Shown one piece after another: positions 43,440 to 53,291 of a stretch of DNA of 55,000 nucleotides. The DNA lies in NCBI GenBank assembly GCA_025054715.1, contig JANWYH010000001.1:1-55000 (forward strand), in the 5' to 3' direction. Position numbers and translations under genes: made by a program. The first letter of the stretch is position 1. Every line of letters begins with the position of its first letter. The notes under the pieces are model-generated. The model was given only the letters and a program-made list of their open reading frames with translations. It was not told where the DNA came from and did not search any database. Origin of the DNA: Pyrinomonadaceae bacterium. Lineage in GTDB: Bacteria > Acidobacteriota > Blastocatellia > Pyrinomonadales > Pyrinomonadaceae.

Positions 43440-46414
43440 TGAGAATAGTTTTGGCGGGGTTTAACAAGGAGGGACTTTTCGACCGAAAAGAGTTCAAAGA
43501 GCCTTTGATTCGCATAGGACGAGATGCTACCGTTTGTCAGATAGTTTTTAGCAGTGTTCTCTATCCGATGGTGTCACGGCAACACGCCGAAATTCGCTTT
43601 CAAAATAACCAGTGGCTATTGTCTGACGTTGGCTCTAGTTTTGGAACTTTTCTAAATGGTGAAAAAATCTATGCGGATTCACCGCTTAAGCAGGGAGACT
43701 TGATTCGTTTAGGTGAAGGTGGTCCTGTCATCAAGGTTTTGCTTCTTGAAGCGGTTGATAGTTCTGGAAAGATTCAAGAGAAACATACACCAATTTTAGT
43801 TGCCTTAGATGGTAAAACTTTCAGCATAGGTGCGGATGATTTTTGGTTAGGACGAGATCCTTCATGTGATCTAGTTGTAGAAGCTTCTGTCGTTGTAGTT
43901 TCTCGCCGTCATGCTAGGATAATTCGCCAAGATGGAAAGTTTCTTTTAGCGGACAATAACAGTTTTAACGGGACATTTCTTAACGGCAGAAGGATTTCTG
44001 AACCTTCAGAGCTTAATAGTAGTGACGAGATTCAACTAGGTTTCGGAGGGCCCATCTTTCGGTTCTACCTATCAAAAGAAGAAGTTTCTTTTCCCGCGAA
44101 GAGTCAAGAAGATGCCCGAAAAACAGTCGTTTTTCGGGCAAGTTTTGTTTCGCAGGAAATCAGCAAAAGGGAAGTCGCTGTTGAACCGACGCTTTTAATG
44201 AAGCTGAATTTTGGCAAAAAGAAAGAGTTAACTATTGGGAGAGAGGAAGGTAGTGATATAAAACTTGATGGTTTGCAAATTTCAAAGCGTCACGCCCGTT
44301 TATTTCTCTCAGACGGAAAGGTTTTCATAGAAGACTTAAATTCTACAAACGGGGTTTTTGTTAACGGTCAGAAAGTTTCTCGTAAGTTAGTTCGGTCAGA
44401 AGATTTGATTCAAATAGGTGTATTTTTGATAAAGCTAGATCAAGATGGACAAATCAGCGTATATGACACGAGAGCTAAGACGAGAATTGATATTATAGGT
44501 TTAACCAAGGATGTAAAAAGTGGTTCTAAGGTAATAAAATTGCTGGATGACATATCGCTTGTTGTAATGCCAAATGAGTTTATAGGGATTCTCGGGCCTT
44601 CTGGTGCTGGGAAATCAACCTTCATAAATGCCTTAAACGGCATGAGCCCTGCTTCGAAAGGAGTAGTGTTAATAAATAATCTTGATCTTTACCAGAATTT
44701 GAATGTTCTGAAGCAATCAATAGGTTACGTTCCTCAAGATGATATTATTCATCGAGAATTAACGGTTTATCGAACCTTGTATTATGTTGCAAAGCTGAGA
44801 TTACCTACGGACGTTTCGGGTCGAGAGATAAATGCAATAATAGATGAAGTGATGGAAATCACAGAACTATCTGAGCGACGTGATGTTCCTATAAATAGGC
44901 TTTCTGGCGGACAACGAAAAAGAGTTTCTATTGCTGTAGAGCTTTTAACGAAACCATCTGTTATTTTCCTTGATGAGCCCACGTCTGGGCTTGATCCTGC
45001 AACAGGAGAAAAAATAATGCTTCTGTTTCGTCAAATTGCTGAGTCAGGAAGAACAGTCATTCTAACGACTCATGCAATGGAAAATATACATCTTTTCGAT
45101 AAGCTAATTGTTTTGGTAAGAGGGAAACTAGTTTTTTATGGAAAACCGAAAGAAGCGATTTCTTATTTTGGAGTAAAAAGTTTCAAGCAACTGTACGATA
45201 AGCTAGAAGAGCCTGCTCAAAAGGAACTAAATAATACAGGGCGAAGTCCTTCGGAAATAATGGAGGAAGTTGCAGAAAAGTGGAGACAAAGATTTTTGCA
45301 AACACCACAGTATAGAAAAAATATTTATGAACCTTTAAGTCGTATAACCGCTCCAAACCGTGGGTTTATAAAGCTGAGAAGAAACCTAGGGTTAGTGCGG
45401 GCTCTAAGACAATGGTTTTATTTGTCTAGAAGGTATCTTGATATTCTGTTAAGCGACAAACTAAATCTTGCGATTTTGTTCTTGCAAGCTCCGATAATTT
45501 CCTTCTTAACTTTTCTTGTTGTTGACGATAATCAAACCAGAGATTTTTTGTATTTCGTTTTATCGCTTGTTTCTATATGGTTTGGCACTTCCGTTGCCGC
45601 TCGTGAAATTATTCGAGAAAAGACTGTTTACAAACGTGAGAGAATGTTTAATCTGGGACTTTTACCCTATGTTTTTTCAAAAGTTTTTGTTCTGAGTTTA
45701 GTTGTTGGCTTACAATGCCTACTTCTTTTCTTACCTCTTAAGCTTTTTAGTTTTTTAGATTTGACGAGCATGCCTGGAGAATTCTTTGGCATACCACAAC
45801 TTTGGGTTATGTTCTTGACGGCGCTGGTGGGAATAGCTTTAGGGCTTTTTGTATCAGCTGTCGTGAAGACTTCTGAAATGGCGACAAGTTTAGTGCCGTT
45901 GATTTTGATCCCGCAAATACTTTTTTCTGGGCTTGTTGGTGTTCCTAGCGGATTAAATAAGCTGATTGGAGTGGCAATGCCTGCAACTTGGTCTTTTGAT
46001 GCTATTAAGCGTTTTTCTGGACTTGACACACTCGAGCCTGAAGGAGCGAAAAGTAATGGGGAAACTCTAGGAAAAGGTTATTACAAGTGGGTTGAAGAAG
46101 AAAATGAAAGAATCATAGAAAAAGCTCGTCAAGATATGGAAAAATATAAGATCGATGCAGAACAGGTCTTTCGAGAATACGAGCGTAGTCTGCAAGAAAG
46201 CTTAACCAGAGAACAACAACCGCCGGCCGCGCCTCGCCTTAATAAGCCTCCTGACATACCAAATCCAAAGAAAATCGAGGAAAACTTGAGTCGTTTTGTG
46301 GTTTTTCTACATCCGTGGATGAATGAAGTTTTGAGTCAGGTTATTCTGTTGGTAATGTTTTTTGTGTTGATAGCTGCAACCGTGTTAGCTTTGCGTTTAC
46401 AGGATAATTTTTAG
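43436..46414 (+). CDS. ABC-2 (ABCG-type) transporter with three N-terminal FHA domains
   Basis: 992 residues in one chain. FHA1 (about 25-100, GRDATVCQI, SRQHAEI), FHA2 (about 135-210, GRDPSCDL, SRRHARI) and FHA3 (about 263-335, GREEGSDI, KRHARLF, NSTNGVFVNG) each keep the phosphothreonine-binding pattern. The ABC domain has Walker A GPSGAGKS (387-394), signature RLSGGQRKR (488-496) and Walker B VIFLDEPTSG. The C-terminal half has about six membrane helices from residue 675 on, with a charged loop before the last one. ABCG-like half-transporters normally dimerise. FHA domains imply control by Ser/Thr kinases, which are not in the window. ATG 43436 overlaps DUF6941; a second ATG follows immediately. 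Confidence 0.93.
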   Translation: MMRIVLAGFNKEGLFDRKEFKEPLIRIGRDATVCQIVFSSVLYPMVSRQHAEIRFQNNQWLLSDVGSSFGTFLNGEKIYADSPLKQGDLIRLGEGGPVIKVLLLEAVDSSGKIQEKHTPILVALDGKTFSIGADDFWLGRDPSCDLVVEASVVVVSRRHARIIRQDGKFLLADNNSFNGTFLNGRRISEPSELNSSDEIQLGFGGPIFRFYLSKEEVSFPAKSQEDARKTVVFRASFVSQEISKREVAVEPTLLMKLNFGKKKELTIGREEGSDIKLDGLQISKRHARLFLSDGKVFIEDLNSTNGVFVNGQKVSRKLVRSEDLIQIGVFLIKLDQDGQISVYDTRAKTRIDIIGLTKDVKSGSKVIKLLDDISLVVMPNEFIGILGPSGAGKSTFINALNGMSPASKGVVLINNLDLYQNLNVLKQSIGYVPQDDIIHRELTVYRTLYYVAKLRLPTDVSGREINAIIDEVMEITELSERRDVPINRLSGGQRKRVSIAVELLTKPSVIFLDEPTSGLDPATGEKIMLLFRQIAESGRTVILTTHAMENIHLFDKLIVLVRGKLVFYGKPKEAISYFGVKSFKQLYDKLEEPAQKELNNTGRSPSEIMEEVAEKWRQRFLQTPQYRKNIYEPLSRITAPNRGFIKLRRNLGLVRALRQWFYLSRRYLDILLSDKLNLAILFLQAPIISFLTFLVVDDNQTRDFLYFVLSLVSIWFGTSVAAREIIREKTVYKRERMFNLGLLPYVFSKVFVLSLVVGLQCLLLFLPLKLFSFLDLTSMPGEFFGIPQLWVMFLTALVGIALGLFVSAVVKTSEMATSLVPLILIPQILFSGLVGVPSGLNKLIGVAMPATWSFDAIKRFSGLDTLEPEGAKSNGETLGKGYYKWVEEENERIIEKARQDMEKYKIDAEQVFREYERSLQESLTREQQPPAAPRLNKPPDIPNPKKIEENLSRFVVFLHPWMNEVLSQVILLVMFFVLIAATVLALRLQDNF

Positions 46415-46662
46415 ATTGGAAGAAGGGGATAGAAAAAACTCGAGAAGAAGCTGCAACGGATTGGTTTTAGCTCAAGAGTGGATATGATACTACCGAGCAA
46501 AAGAATAGGGTAAGAGAGGTCTGAAAACTGTGTGGAATTACCAAGAAATCAAGAGCGTATGAACTGTGCTACGGCGAAGTTAAAGGGAGAGAAAGAAAGA
46601 CACAAAGAAAGGTTGAAAAAAGACAGTGATGCATACAAGCGAAAGCCCGTAAAGTTGTAACC

Positions 46663-47002
46663 TACTGAAAAGCCTTAGGTAATTCATTGGCTCGGGAGTT
46701 TGCGAGACGAAGAGAAGGAGCAAGCGATGAATGGAGAACAAAAAGAATGGCAGGTTGATAAGGTAGCCTTTACCTTTCCTATTTCTAGTAAGTTTTTCAT
46801 CCCTGATAGGTTTTTCAACGGAGATTTCTTTTTTCTAAAATGGTTAAAGGGAATTAGGATAGGATGGTAGCTCTTGTGCTTGGTGCAAGGGTTACGACTA
46901 ACCCTAATGCCGCCAGTCAGGGAAGGGTTAGCTTGAAAATGGCGGGATATAAATTACCCTGACTTAAACTGTAGTAGTCTTAAAACTTTATTTAACCAGG
47001 AG
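46663..47002 (+). ncRNA. structured RNA element, copy B, upstream of the TlpA lipoprotein gene
   Basis: Homologous to copy A at 19519-19847 from a shared TACTGAAAAG...TTAG box to the Shine-Dalgarno. Helices: TAAGG/CTTTA around TAGC (about 46759-46772); CCTAT/ATAGG (about 46778-46809); a 10-bp hairpin 46867-46876 with 46886-46895; and P2, CTAACCCT (46898-46905) with AGGGTTAG (46924-46931). The P2 loop holds CCGCCA (46910-46915) and GTCAGGG (46916-46922), complementary to TGGCGG (46940-46945) and CCCTGAC (46957-46963). GTAGTAG (46971-46977) is also conserved. The preceding 248 nt (46415-46662) are purine-rich with no gene and may be part of a longer transcript. Confidence 0.7.
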
Positions 47003-47009
47003 TTTGACA

Positions 47010-47552
47010 ATGAAAAAATTAGCCTTGATTTTCATGGTCTTTTTTGTTTTTAGCTGTTCCACGAAAAATTCTATCAACGATAAATCTTTGAGTAGAAAGG
47101 GTGAGTATCCTTCTTTGCCGGAAGTCATTTTAAATGCGGGACATAGGGGACTGGAAGGACAAACCATCAGGCTCGCTGACTATAGAGGAAACGTCGTTCT
47201 CGTGAACTTGTGGGCTACGTGGTGCGGTCCTTGTCGAAAAGAGATACCTGTTTTGGTTGAGTTACAAGAAAGATACAAAGATGATGGATTGGTTGTTGTT
47301 GGGCTTGACGTTGATGAAAGTGAAAGCAAGGAATTAATAGAGGATTTTGCAAGACAGATGAAGATAAACTACACGTTGGGTTGGATCGATGCTAAAAGTC
47401 AGAAAGAATTTCTAAAACTGAGTCGCTTCGAGGGAGTTCCACAGTCATTTTTAATAGGACGTGAAGGAGAACTTATGGCAATTTTTACCGGTGGAAGTGC
47501 GGAAACGATTTCAAAACTTGAAGACTTCGTTGGAAGGGCGGTTCGGGAATAA
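47010..47552 (+). CDS. TlpA/ResA-like thioredoxin lipoprotein
   Basis: 180 residues from ATG 47010, with AGGAG 7 nt upstream; a TTG at 47004 is less likely. A lipoprotein signal ([16 protein letters not shown]) anchors it in the envelope. The thioredoxin domain has the redox pair [21 protein letters not shown] and the cis-Pro loop [10 protein letters not shown]. Such proteins reduce periplasmic disulfides, for example during cytochrome c maturation. RNA copy B precedes it, and the ABC ATPase gene follows after 2 nt. Confidence 0.92.
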   Translation: MKKLALIFMVFFVFSCSTKNSINDKSLSRKGEYPSLPEVILNAGHRGLEGQTIRLADYRGNVVLVNLWATWCGPCRKEIPVLVELQERYKDDGLVVVGLDVDESESKELIEDFARQMKINYTLGWIDAKSQKEFLKLSRFEGVPQSFLIGREGELMAIFTGGSAETISKLEDFVGRAVRE

Positions 47553-47554
47553 AA

Positions 47555-49045
47555 ATGCTTGAGTTAAGAAACATAACTAAAAGGTTTGGTAATGTTGTAG
47601 CAAATCGTGACGTTTCAATCAAAGTTAAGCCGGCTACGATTCACGCAATTGTAGGCGAAAACGGAGCCGGAAAATCAACCATTATGCGCATAGCCTTTGG
47701 TTTTTACAAGCCTGATGCTGGTGAGATTTTTTTCGATGGTAAAAGGGTAGAGTTCTCTAGTCCGCATGACGCTATTCGATTAGGAATAGGGATGGTTCAT
47801 CAGCATTTTACGCTAGTTGAAAACATGACTGTAACTGAAAACATAATTCTTGGAGCAGAAACAGGCAATTCCCTAGGACTTGATATAGAACGAGCTGAGC
47901 GGGAAATATCGGAGCTTTCCGAAAGATTAAAGCTAAAGGTCAACCCAAAGGCTTTGGTGGAAGACCTTTCGGTAGGGGAGCAGCAAAGAGTAGAGCTACT
48001 CAAGGCTCTTTATCGAAAAGCGAATTTTTTAATTCTTGATGAGCCAACGGCTGTTTTGACTCCACAAGAAATTGAGGAGCTTTTTTCCATTTTGCGCAGA
48101 ATGCGTGACGAGGGAAAGACGGTGGTTATAATTACTCACAAACTCGAAGAAGTTCTTGCCGTGTCAGATTATGTTACCGTTATGCGCGATGGGCAGGTGG
48201 TGGGCAATCTAAAAACCTCTGAAACAAATGCAAGGGAGCTTGCAAGAATGATAGTCGGTCGAGATGTTTTGCTAAGAGTTGAAAAAGTTCAATCAAACCC
48301 TGGAAATGAAGTTCTTAGAGTTGAGGATTTAGTAGTTGAATCAAAGCATGGCATTGCCGTTAGAGGAGTTTCGTTAAACGTTAGAGCAGGCGAGATTGTA
48401 GGAATTGCTGGGATAGAAGGTAACGGACAGACGGAGCTAATTGAGGCTTTGGCTGGACTTATTCCGGTCAAAGGAGGCAGAATTCTTTTCCTAGGCAAAG
48501 AAATAAGCAATCTAGGCGTTAGGGAGAGAATCGAATTAGGCATTGCTCACATACCTGAAGATAGACACAAGCGAGGACTTTTTTTGAATTTCGACTTAAG
48601 AGAGAATGCAATTCTTGGAATACACTATCGAAAACCGATTGTTTCAAATGGTTTGCTAGATTTACAGCGCATAGAAGAACATACTAGGCAAGTAATCCAA
48701 AATTTTGACGTTCGGCCTGCAAATCCGTTTCTAATTGCAAAGTCTCTTTCTGGTGGGAACCAGCAAAAGCTTGTTGTCGGTCGCGAAATTAGCCTTCAAC
48801 CAAAACTTTTGCTCGTATCTCAGCCTACACGCGGTGTTGATATTGGAGCAATCGAGTTCATACACAGAAAACTGGTAGAGTTAAGAGACAAAGGGTCTGC
48901 AATCTTATTGGTTTCTGCAGAATTAGAAGAAGTAAAGTCCTTAGCTGATAGACTTTTGGTCATAAGACAAGGAAGAATTGTGGGTGAAGTTGACCCATCT
49001 ACGGTTTCGGTTGAAAGATTAGGGCTCATGATGACAAGCGGTTGA
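47555..49045 (+). CDS. nucleoside/simple-sugar ABC transporter ATPase with two ABC domains
   Basis: 496 residues. Domain 1 has [24 protein letters not shown] and [11 protein letters not shown]; domain 2 has a degenerate Walker A ([14 protein letters not shown]), [15 protein letters not shown] and [11 protein letters not shown]. This pattern and [18 protein letters not shown] match the NupO/YufO subgroup that imports nucleosides with BmpA-type lipoproteins and NupPQ permeases. Neither permease nor binding protein is adjacent, since the next gene is cydB on the other strand. It therefore appears orphaned beside the TlpA gene, with which it shares a 2-nt junction. Confidence 0.9.
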   Translation: MLELRNITKRFGNVVANRDVSIKVKPATIHAIVGENGAGKSTIMRIAFGFYKPDAGEIFFDGKRVEFSSPHDAIRLGIGMVHQHFTLVENMTVTENIILGAETGNSLGLDIERAEREISELSERLKLKVNPKALVEDLSVGEQQRVELLKALYRKANFLILDEPTAVLTPQEIEELFSILRRMRDEGKTVVIITHKLEEVLAVSDYVTVMRDGQVVGNLKTSETNARELARMIVGRDVLLRVEKVQSNPGNEVLRVEDLVVESKHGIAVRGVSLNVRAGEIVGIAGIEGNGQTELIEALAGLIPVKGGRILFLGKEISNLGVRERIELGIAHIPEDRHKRGLFLNFDLRENAILGIHYRKPIVSNGLLDLQRIEEHTRQVIQNFDVRPANPFLIAKSLSGGNQQKLVVGREISLQPKLLLVSQPTRGVDIGAIEFIHRKLVELRDKGSAILLVSAELEEVKSLADRLLVIRQGRIVGEVDPSTVSVERLGLMMTSG

Positions 49046-49057
49046 AAATGAGGCTTC

Positions 49058-50059
49058 TTATTGGCTTTTGAAGATACGAAATAAATAGTAAATAGAAGGA
49101 AAGAGAACAATTGAGCCAATCATCAGACCTCCTATTAGAAGTTCAAGTGTTAGTCTTGGTGCGGCTGCAGACTGTATTGTGACGCTAGGTACTATTATGA
49201 AGGGGAATTGTGAAACTATACATCCTAGAATTATAAGGACAGTTTGCCCCGCAACAAAGATGCGAGCCTCACGAAATTTTCTCTTCCAGAGCGAAGCAAT
49301 GGCTCCGAAAATGCAGCTTGCCGTAGTAATGTGAAAATAAGTAGAATACCAACTTGATGTCATCCCTTCGTAAATCCTGGGAGCTTCTTCTTTTGCTAAA
49401 ACAAGAACTAGGAAGGCAATTGCTACTACGAAAATCTGTGATATCAATGCTCTAAGACGAAAGTCTTCCTGTAGTTGTTTAGAGTCTTTTGCCTCTAAGG
49501 TTAAATAAGTTGCCGCTAGAAGAGCGAACAGAGATAGAGTAAAAACGCCAGTAGCAAGTGGAAAAATTCCTAACCACGAATCAAAAAAGTTTGTCTTTAG
49601 TGTTCCTTCCTCATAGACAATCCTACCAGATACTATCGCTCCGACATTAACTCCTATGAAAATAGGTGTAATAATGCTAGAAATCGAAAATACGAGTCCC
49701 CAAAGTTTTTGAGTTCTTTCCTCAATGTTTCCGTAACTTCTAAAAGCAAAGCTAGCTCCTCTTAATACTATGCCAATTAACATTATTGTCAGTGGGATGT
49801 GCAAAGCAACGGATAAAATCGAGTAAGCTTTAGGGAAAGCAACGAAGAGGATTACCAAAGCTAAGATTAGCCAAATATGATTTGCTTCCCAAACAGGACC
49901 AATAGAATGTGAAATTAAGATTCTTTGTTCCTCTTTTCTTTCACCAAAAGCTAGCAAATCCCAGACGCCTCCACCATAATCAGCTCCACCTAAGAGTGCA
50001 TATATTATTATGGATACAACCAAAATAGCTGCTACCACTATTTCAGGTGACATTGACAA
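49058..50059 (-). CDS. cydB: cytochrome bd ubiquinol oxidase subunit II
   Basis: 333 residues with about eight membrane helices. YALLGGADYGGGVWDLLA near the N-terminus and GPVWEANHIWLIL are the CydB signatures. With CydA it forms a high-affinity terminal oxidase that reduces oxygen without pumping protons. The ATG overlaps the end of cydA by 17 nt. It ends 12 nt from the convergent ABC ATPase gene. Confidence 0.96.
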   Translation of the reverse strand: MSMSPEIVVAAILVVSIIIYALLGGADYGGGVWDLLAFGERKEEQRILISHSIGPVWEANHIWLILALVILFVAFPKAYSILSVALHIPLTIMLIGIVLRGASFAFRSYGNIEERTQKLWGLVFSISSIITPIFIGVNVGAIVSGRIVYEEGTLKTNFFDSWLGIFPLATGVFTLSLFALLAATYLTLEAKDSKQLQEDFRLRALISQIFVVAIAFLVLVLAKEEAPRIYEGMTSSWYSTYFHITTASCIFGAIASLWKRKFREARIFVAGQTVLIILGCIVSQFPFIIVPSVTIQSAAAPRLTLELLIGGLMIGSIVLFPSIYYLFRIFKSQ

Positions 50060-51389
50060 CTTCTCCTCCTTTCAATTCTCTTTCTTCAGTATTAGGACTG
50101 TTTGAGACTTCTTTGTAGATTAGCCACAAGACGACCATGAGAAGGAACACATACAAGATGCAGAAAAGCAAAAAGGGAACTACAAGATGAGGCATTGGAG
50201 TCACTGCTTCCGCCGTTTTCATAACGCCATATATTATCCAAGGTTGTCTTCCTACCTCAGTTACTATCCAGCCAGCTTCTATAGCTATGATTCCGGCTGG
50301 TGCGAGAATTACTAAGGTTCTTAAGAACCATCTGTTGTCAGGTAATTTCCAATTTTTCCAGAATAGAATTCCTGCCCAAATTGATGTGAGCATCATTGCT
50401 ATTCCTAAAAGCACCATAATTTGAAAAGAATAGCGGACAATTCCAACCGGAGGACGATTTTCCTTCGAAAACTCATTCAACCCTTTAACTTCTGCGTTGG
50501 GATCGCCGTAAGCAAGAAAACTTAATAGATATGGGATTTCAATCGAATACCTTATTTCTTCCTTCTCTTCATCAACTATACCACCTATCCTGAGGGGGGC
50601 TGATTTTACTGTTGTGAACTGAGCTTCCATTGCAGCTAGCTTAATCGGTTGATGTTTTGCAACAGCTTTTGCGCTTAAGTCACCGCTTATGGGCATCAAT
50701 AAGGAGGTAGTCCCACCTACGGCAAGAGCGATGCCTAAGGCTTTGCGATGAAAGATATTGTTTTTGTTTCGAAGAAGCATGTATGCATGTATACCAGCAA
50801 CTAGAAAACCCGTTGCAGCATAGGCCGCTAGTGTCATATGTAAGCAATGTGTGAAAGCCATTGGGTTTAACATTGCTTTTATTGGATCTATGTTGATAAA
50901 CTGACCATCTACAACTTCAAATCCTGTTGGTGAATTCATCCAAGCGTTTGCAATAACTACAAAGACACCAGAAAGCATGCCACTTATAGCAACCAAGATG
51001 CCCGAAAAAATGTGTGCTTTGGGAGAGATTTTGTCCCAACCGTAAAGATATATTCCGAGAAAAATAGCTTCCGTGAAAAAAGCAAATCCCTCTAGAGAAA
51101 ACGGCATTCCAATCACTGGTCCCGCATGCTCCATGAATTTTGGAAACAGCAACCCTAGCTCAAAAGATAAAACCGTTCCTGAAACTGCTCCTACGGCAAA
51201 GAGTATTGCCATACCTTTTGACCATCTCTTCGCTAGCGTTAGATAAACCGCGTTTCTTGTTCTTAGCCAAAGCCATTCGGCAACTACCACCAGAACAGGC
51301 AATCCTATTCCAACAGCTGCAAAAATTATATGAAATCCAAGAGAAATAGCCATTTGTAAGCGGGCTGCTAAAACGTCATCGAGAAGCAT
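50043..51389 (-). CDS. cydA: cytochrome bd ubiquinol oxidase subunit I
   Basis: 448 residues, the short-Q-loop class and closer in length to CioA-type oxidases than to the E. coli enzyme. Heme ligand His20 lies in SLGFHIIFAAVGIGLP. The conserved LEGFAFFTEAIFLGIYLYGW and GRQPWIIYGVMKT blocks are present, with about nine membrane helices. Start ATG 51389 has a strong Shine-Dalgarno (GGGGAGGA). No cydX or cydCD is visible. Expression under low oxygen is expected but no regulator site was identified. Confidence 0.96.
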   Translation of the reverse strand: MLLDDVLAARLQMAISLGFHIIFAAVGIGLPVLVVVAEWLWLRTRNAVYLTLAKRWSKGMAILFAVGAVSGTVLSFELGLLFPKFMEHAGPVIGMPFSLEGFAFFTEAIFLGIYLYGWDKISPKAHIFSGILVAISGMLSGVFVVIANAWMNSPTGFEVVDGQFINIDPIKAMLNPMAFTHCLHMTLAAYAATGFLVAGIHAYMLLRNKNNIFHRKALGIALAVGGTTSLLMPISGDLSAKAVAKHQPIKLAAMEAQFTTVKSAPLRIGGIVDEEKEEIRYSIEIPYLLSFLAYGDPNAEVKGLNEFSKENRPPVGIVRYSFQIMVLLGIAMMLTSIWAGILFWKNWKLPDNRWFLRTLVILAPAGIIAIEAGWIVTEVGRQPWIIYGVMKTAEAVTPMPHLVVPFLLFCILYVFLLMVVLWLIYKEVSNSPNTEERELKGGEVVNVT

Positions 51390-51554
51390 TTATGTTAATC
51401 CTCCCCGTTTTTTGGTTCTTAATGTGCTTGTGAAAAATTTCACTAAATGCTACATACATACAATAACAAACTTCGAAGTTAAGTTTCAACCTTTAGAGGA
51501 AAATTTTTATTGCGGATTAACTACAAAGTGATTTGAGTTTGTAAGAATGCGAAA

Positions 51555-53126
51555 TTATTTTCTAAAGCGTGTTACAAGTAATGTCGTTAGAAACGCCGTA
51601 AAACTTCCTATCAAAGCATACCAGGTCCAGGCTATTGGCGTTGTTTCTGGATAGAGTCCAAAGCGTTTGACAAATTCGAAGTAAAATAAAATGCTCATGA
51701 TCAAAACGCTAACGATCATTCCTATAAGGGCTTCCCTTTGACCGGCTTTTTTGATAAAAGAGCCAACAAGGAAAACACCTAAAATGGGTCCATTTATGAG
51801 AGAAGCTACGGACAGAGCAGAGTCGAGGGCTGATCTTTGTTGATTCATAAAGGATAAAGCTACGAGAATTTGTGCGATTCCTACTGTTAGGGTCAAGACA
51901 TGAGAAATGCGGAGGTAATGTTTGTCGTCTAGATTTGGTCTGAAAGGTTTATAGAGATCATTTACAGCGGTTGCTGCTATTGAATTCAGAGAACTTGAAA
52001 GCGCCGCTGCAAATATTGCGGCAACCACGAGTCCTGCAATCCCTGAAGGCATGTGTTTTGTTATAAAATCAGGGAAAACCCTATCGCTGTTTGCAAATGG
52101 AAAAGCTCCAGAAGCTGATTCGTATCCAGGTAAATTAAAAGGTTCATAAAAGGCGAAAAGCATAACTCCTATAAACAGAAATCCGATGAATTGTGCAAAG
52201 ATTATCAATCCTGAAGATAATAAGGCTAAAATGGCTAGTTTGGGCTTATCAGTGCAGAGGTATCTTTGAACCAGATATTGATCGGTGCCGTGCGTTGACA
52301 TAGTCAAAAAGCATCCACCTATCAAACCTGCCCAAAATGTGAAAGTTTTTGTTAGATCGAAAGGGATTGAAAAAGAAATAGTTTCAGTCAAAAACGGTAT
52401 TGGAAAGTTGTATGTGGTATTTCTGAGTCCCCAGTCAATCAAGTTAAACTTCTGAAACTGCTCACCGATATTTATGACTGAATAGATTCCTCCATTTATT
52501 TGGCTTGCTATTACCAGTGCGGCGGCCGTGGCTCCGCCGATGTATATAAGAAGTTGTAATACTTCAATCCATATAACGGCTTCCATTCCGCCGTAATATG
52601 TGAAGATTATCATTACGACACCAAGAACTACTATAGAGGCGGCTGTTACAACATTAGGGTTTACATCCGGCTGAAAAGCAGTATAGACGGCTGAAAGAAC
52701 TATTGCCGTTAAAAGTAGTCTAATGCCGTCTGCAATGTTGCGCATTATGACAAAAAGAGAGGATGCGAGCATTTTTACTTTTGTGCCGAAGCGCTCACCA
52801 AGTAGTTGATAGACAGTTTGGAGCTGACCTTTAAAGTATAGCGGAATGAAAAGAATCGAAATAACGATGCGCCCAAGCATGTAGCCGAAGACCACTTGTA
52901 AAAATTCAAAATTACCGCCTTTAGCGAAAACTATTCCTGGAACAGATATGAAGGTGATCGTAGATGTTTCTGTTGCTACAATTGACATCGCTATTGCCCA
53001 CCATGGAACACTTCTGTTTCCGAGGAAATAGTCTTCAGTGGTTTTTTGTTTTTTTGAAAACCAAACTCCAAAGAGAGTGATTCCTATTAGATAGCTGAAG
53101 ATAATTATTAAGTCGAAAAGGCTCAT
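51555..53126 (-). CDS. sodium:solute symporter (SSS family)
   Basis: 523 residues with about thirteen hydrophobic helices. The N-terminal YLIGITLFGVWFSKKQKTTEDYFLGNRS and WWAIAMSIVATETSTITFIS are typical of SSF transporters (sodium-coupled import of sugars, sialic acid, amino acids or similar). ALSSSLNSIAATAVNDLYKPF carries the conserved sodium-site region. The substrate cannot be assigned and no catabolic neighbour helps. It is separated from cydA by 165 nt and lies on the same strand. Confidence 0.9.
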   Translation of the reverse strand: MSLFDLIIIFSYLIGITLFGVWFSKKQKTTEDYFLGNRSVPWWAIAMSIVATETSTITFISVPGIVFAKGGNFEFLQVVFGYMLGRIVISILFIPLYFKGQLQTVYQLLGERFGTKVKMLASSLFVIMRNIADGIRLLLTAIVLSAVYTAFQPDVNPNVVTAASIVVLGVVMIIFTYYGGMEAVIWIEVLQLLIYIGGATAAALVIASQINGGIYSVINIGEQFQKFNLIDWGLRNTTYNFPIPFLTETISFSIPFDLTKTFTFWAGLIGGCFLTMSTHGTDQYLVQRYLCTDKPKLAILALLSSGLIIFAQFIGFLFIGVMLFAFYEPFNLPGYESASGAFPFANSDRVFPDFITKHMPSGIAGLVVAAIFAAALSSSLNSIAATAVNDLYKPFRPNLDDKHYLRISHVLTLTVGIAQILVALSFMNQQRSALDSALSVASLINGPILGVFLVGSFIKKAGQREALIGMIVSVLIMSILFYFEFVKRFGLYPETTPIAWTWYALIGSFTAFLTTLLVTRFRK

Positions 53127-53291
53127 GTTTTTTCAAATTCTGTTGAAGATTAGAAAGCCAATAGGAAATTCTTATATTGAAGCGGCATTTTAATCAAACA
53201 AGCAAAAGCTTTTTCTTGCCAAAAAGAAAAAATTGAGCTATAAAAGATAACAGTTTTTGAAGATTTTTAGCTAGGCAAAAGAGGTTAAATC

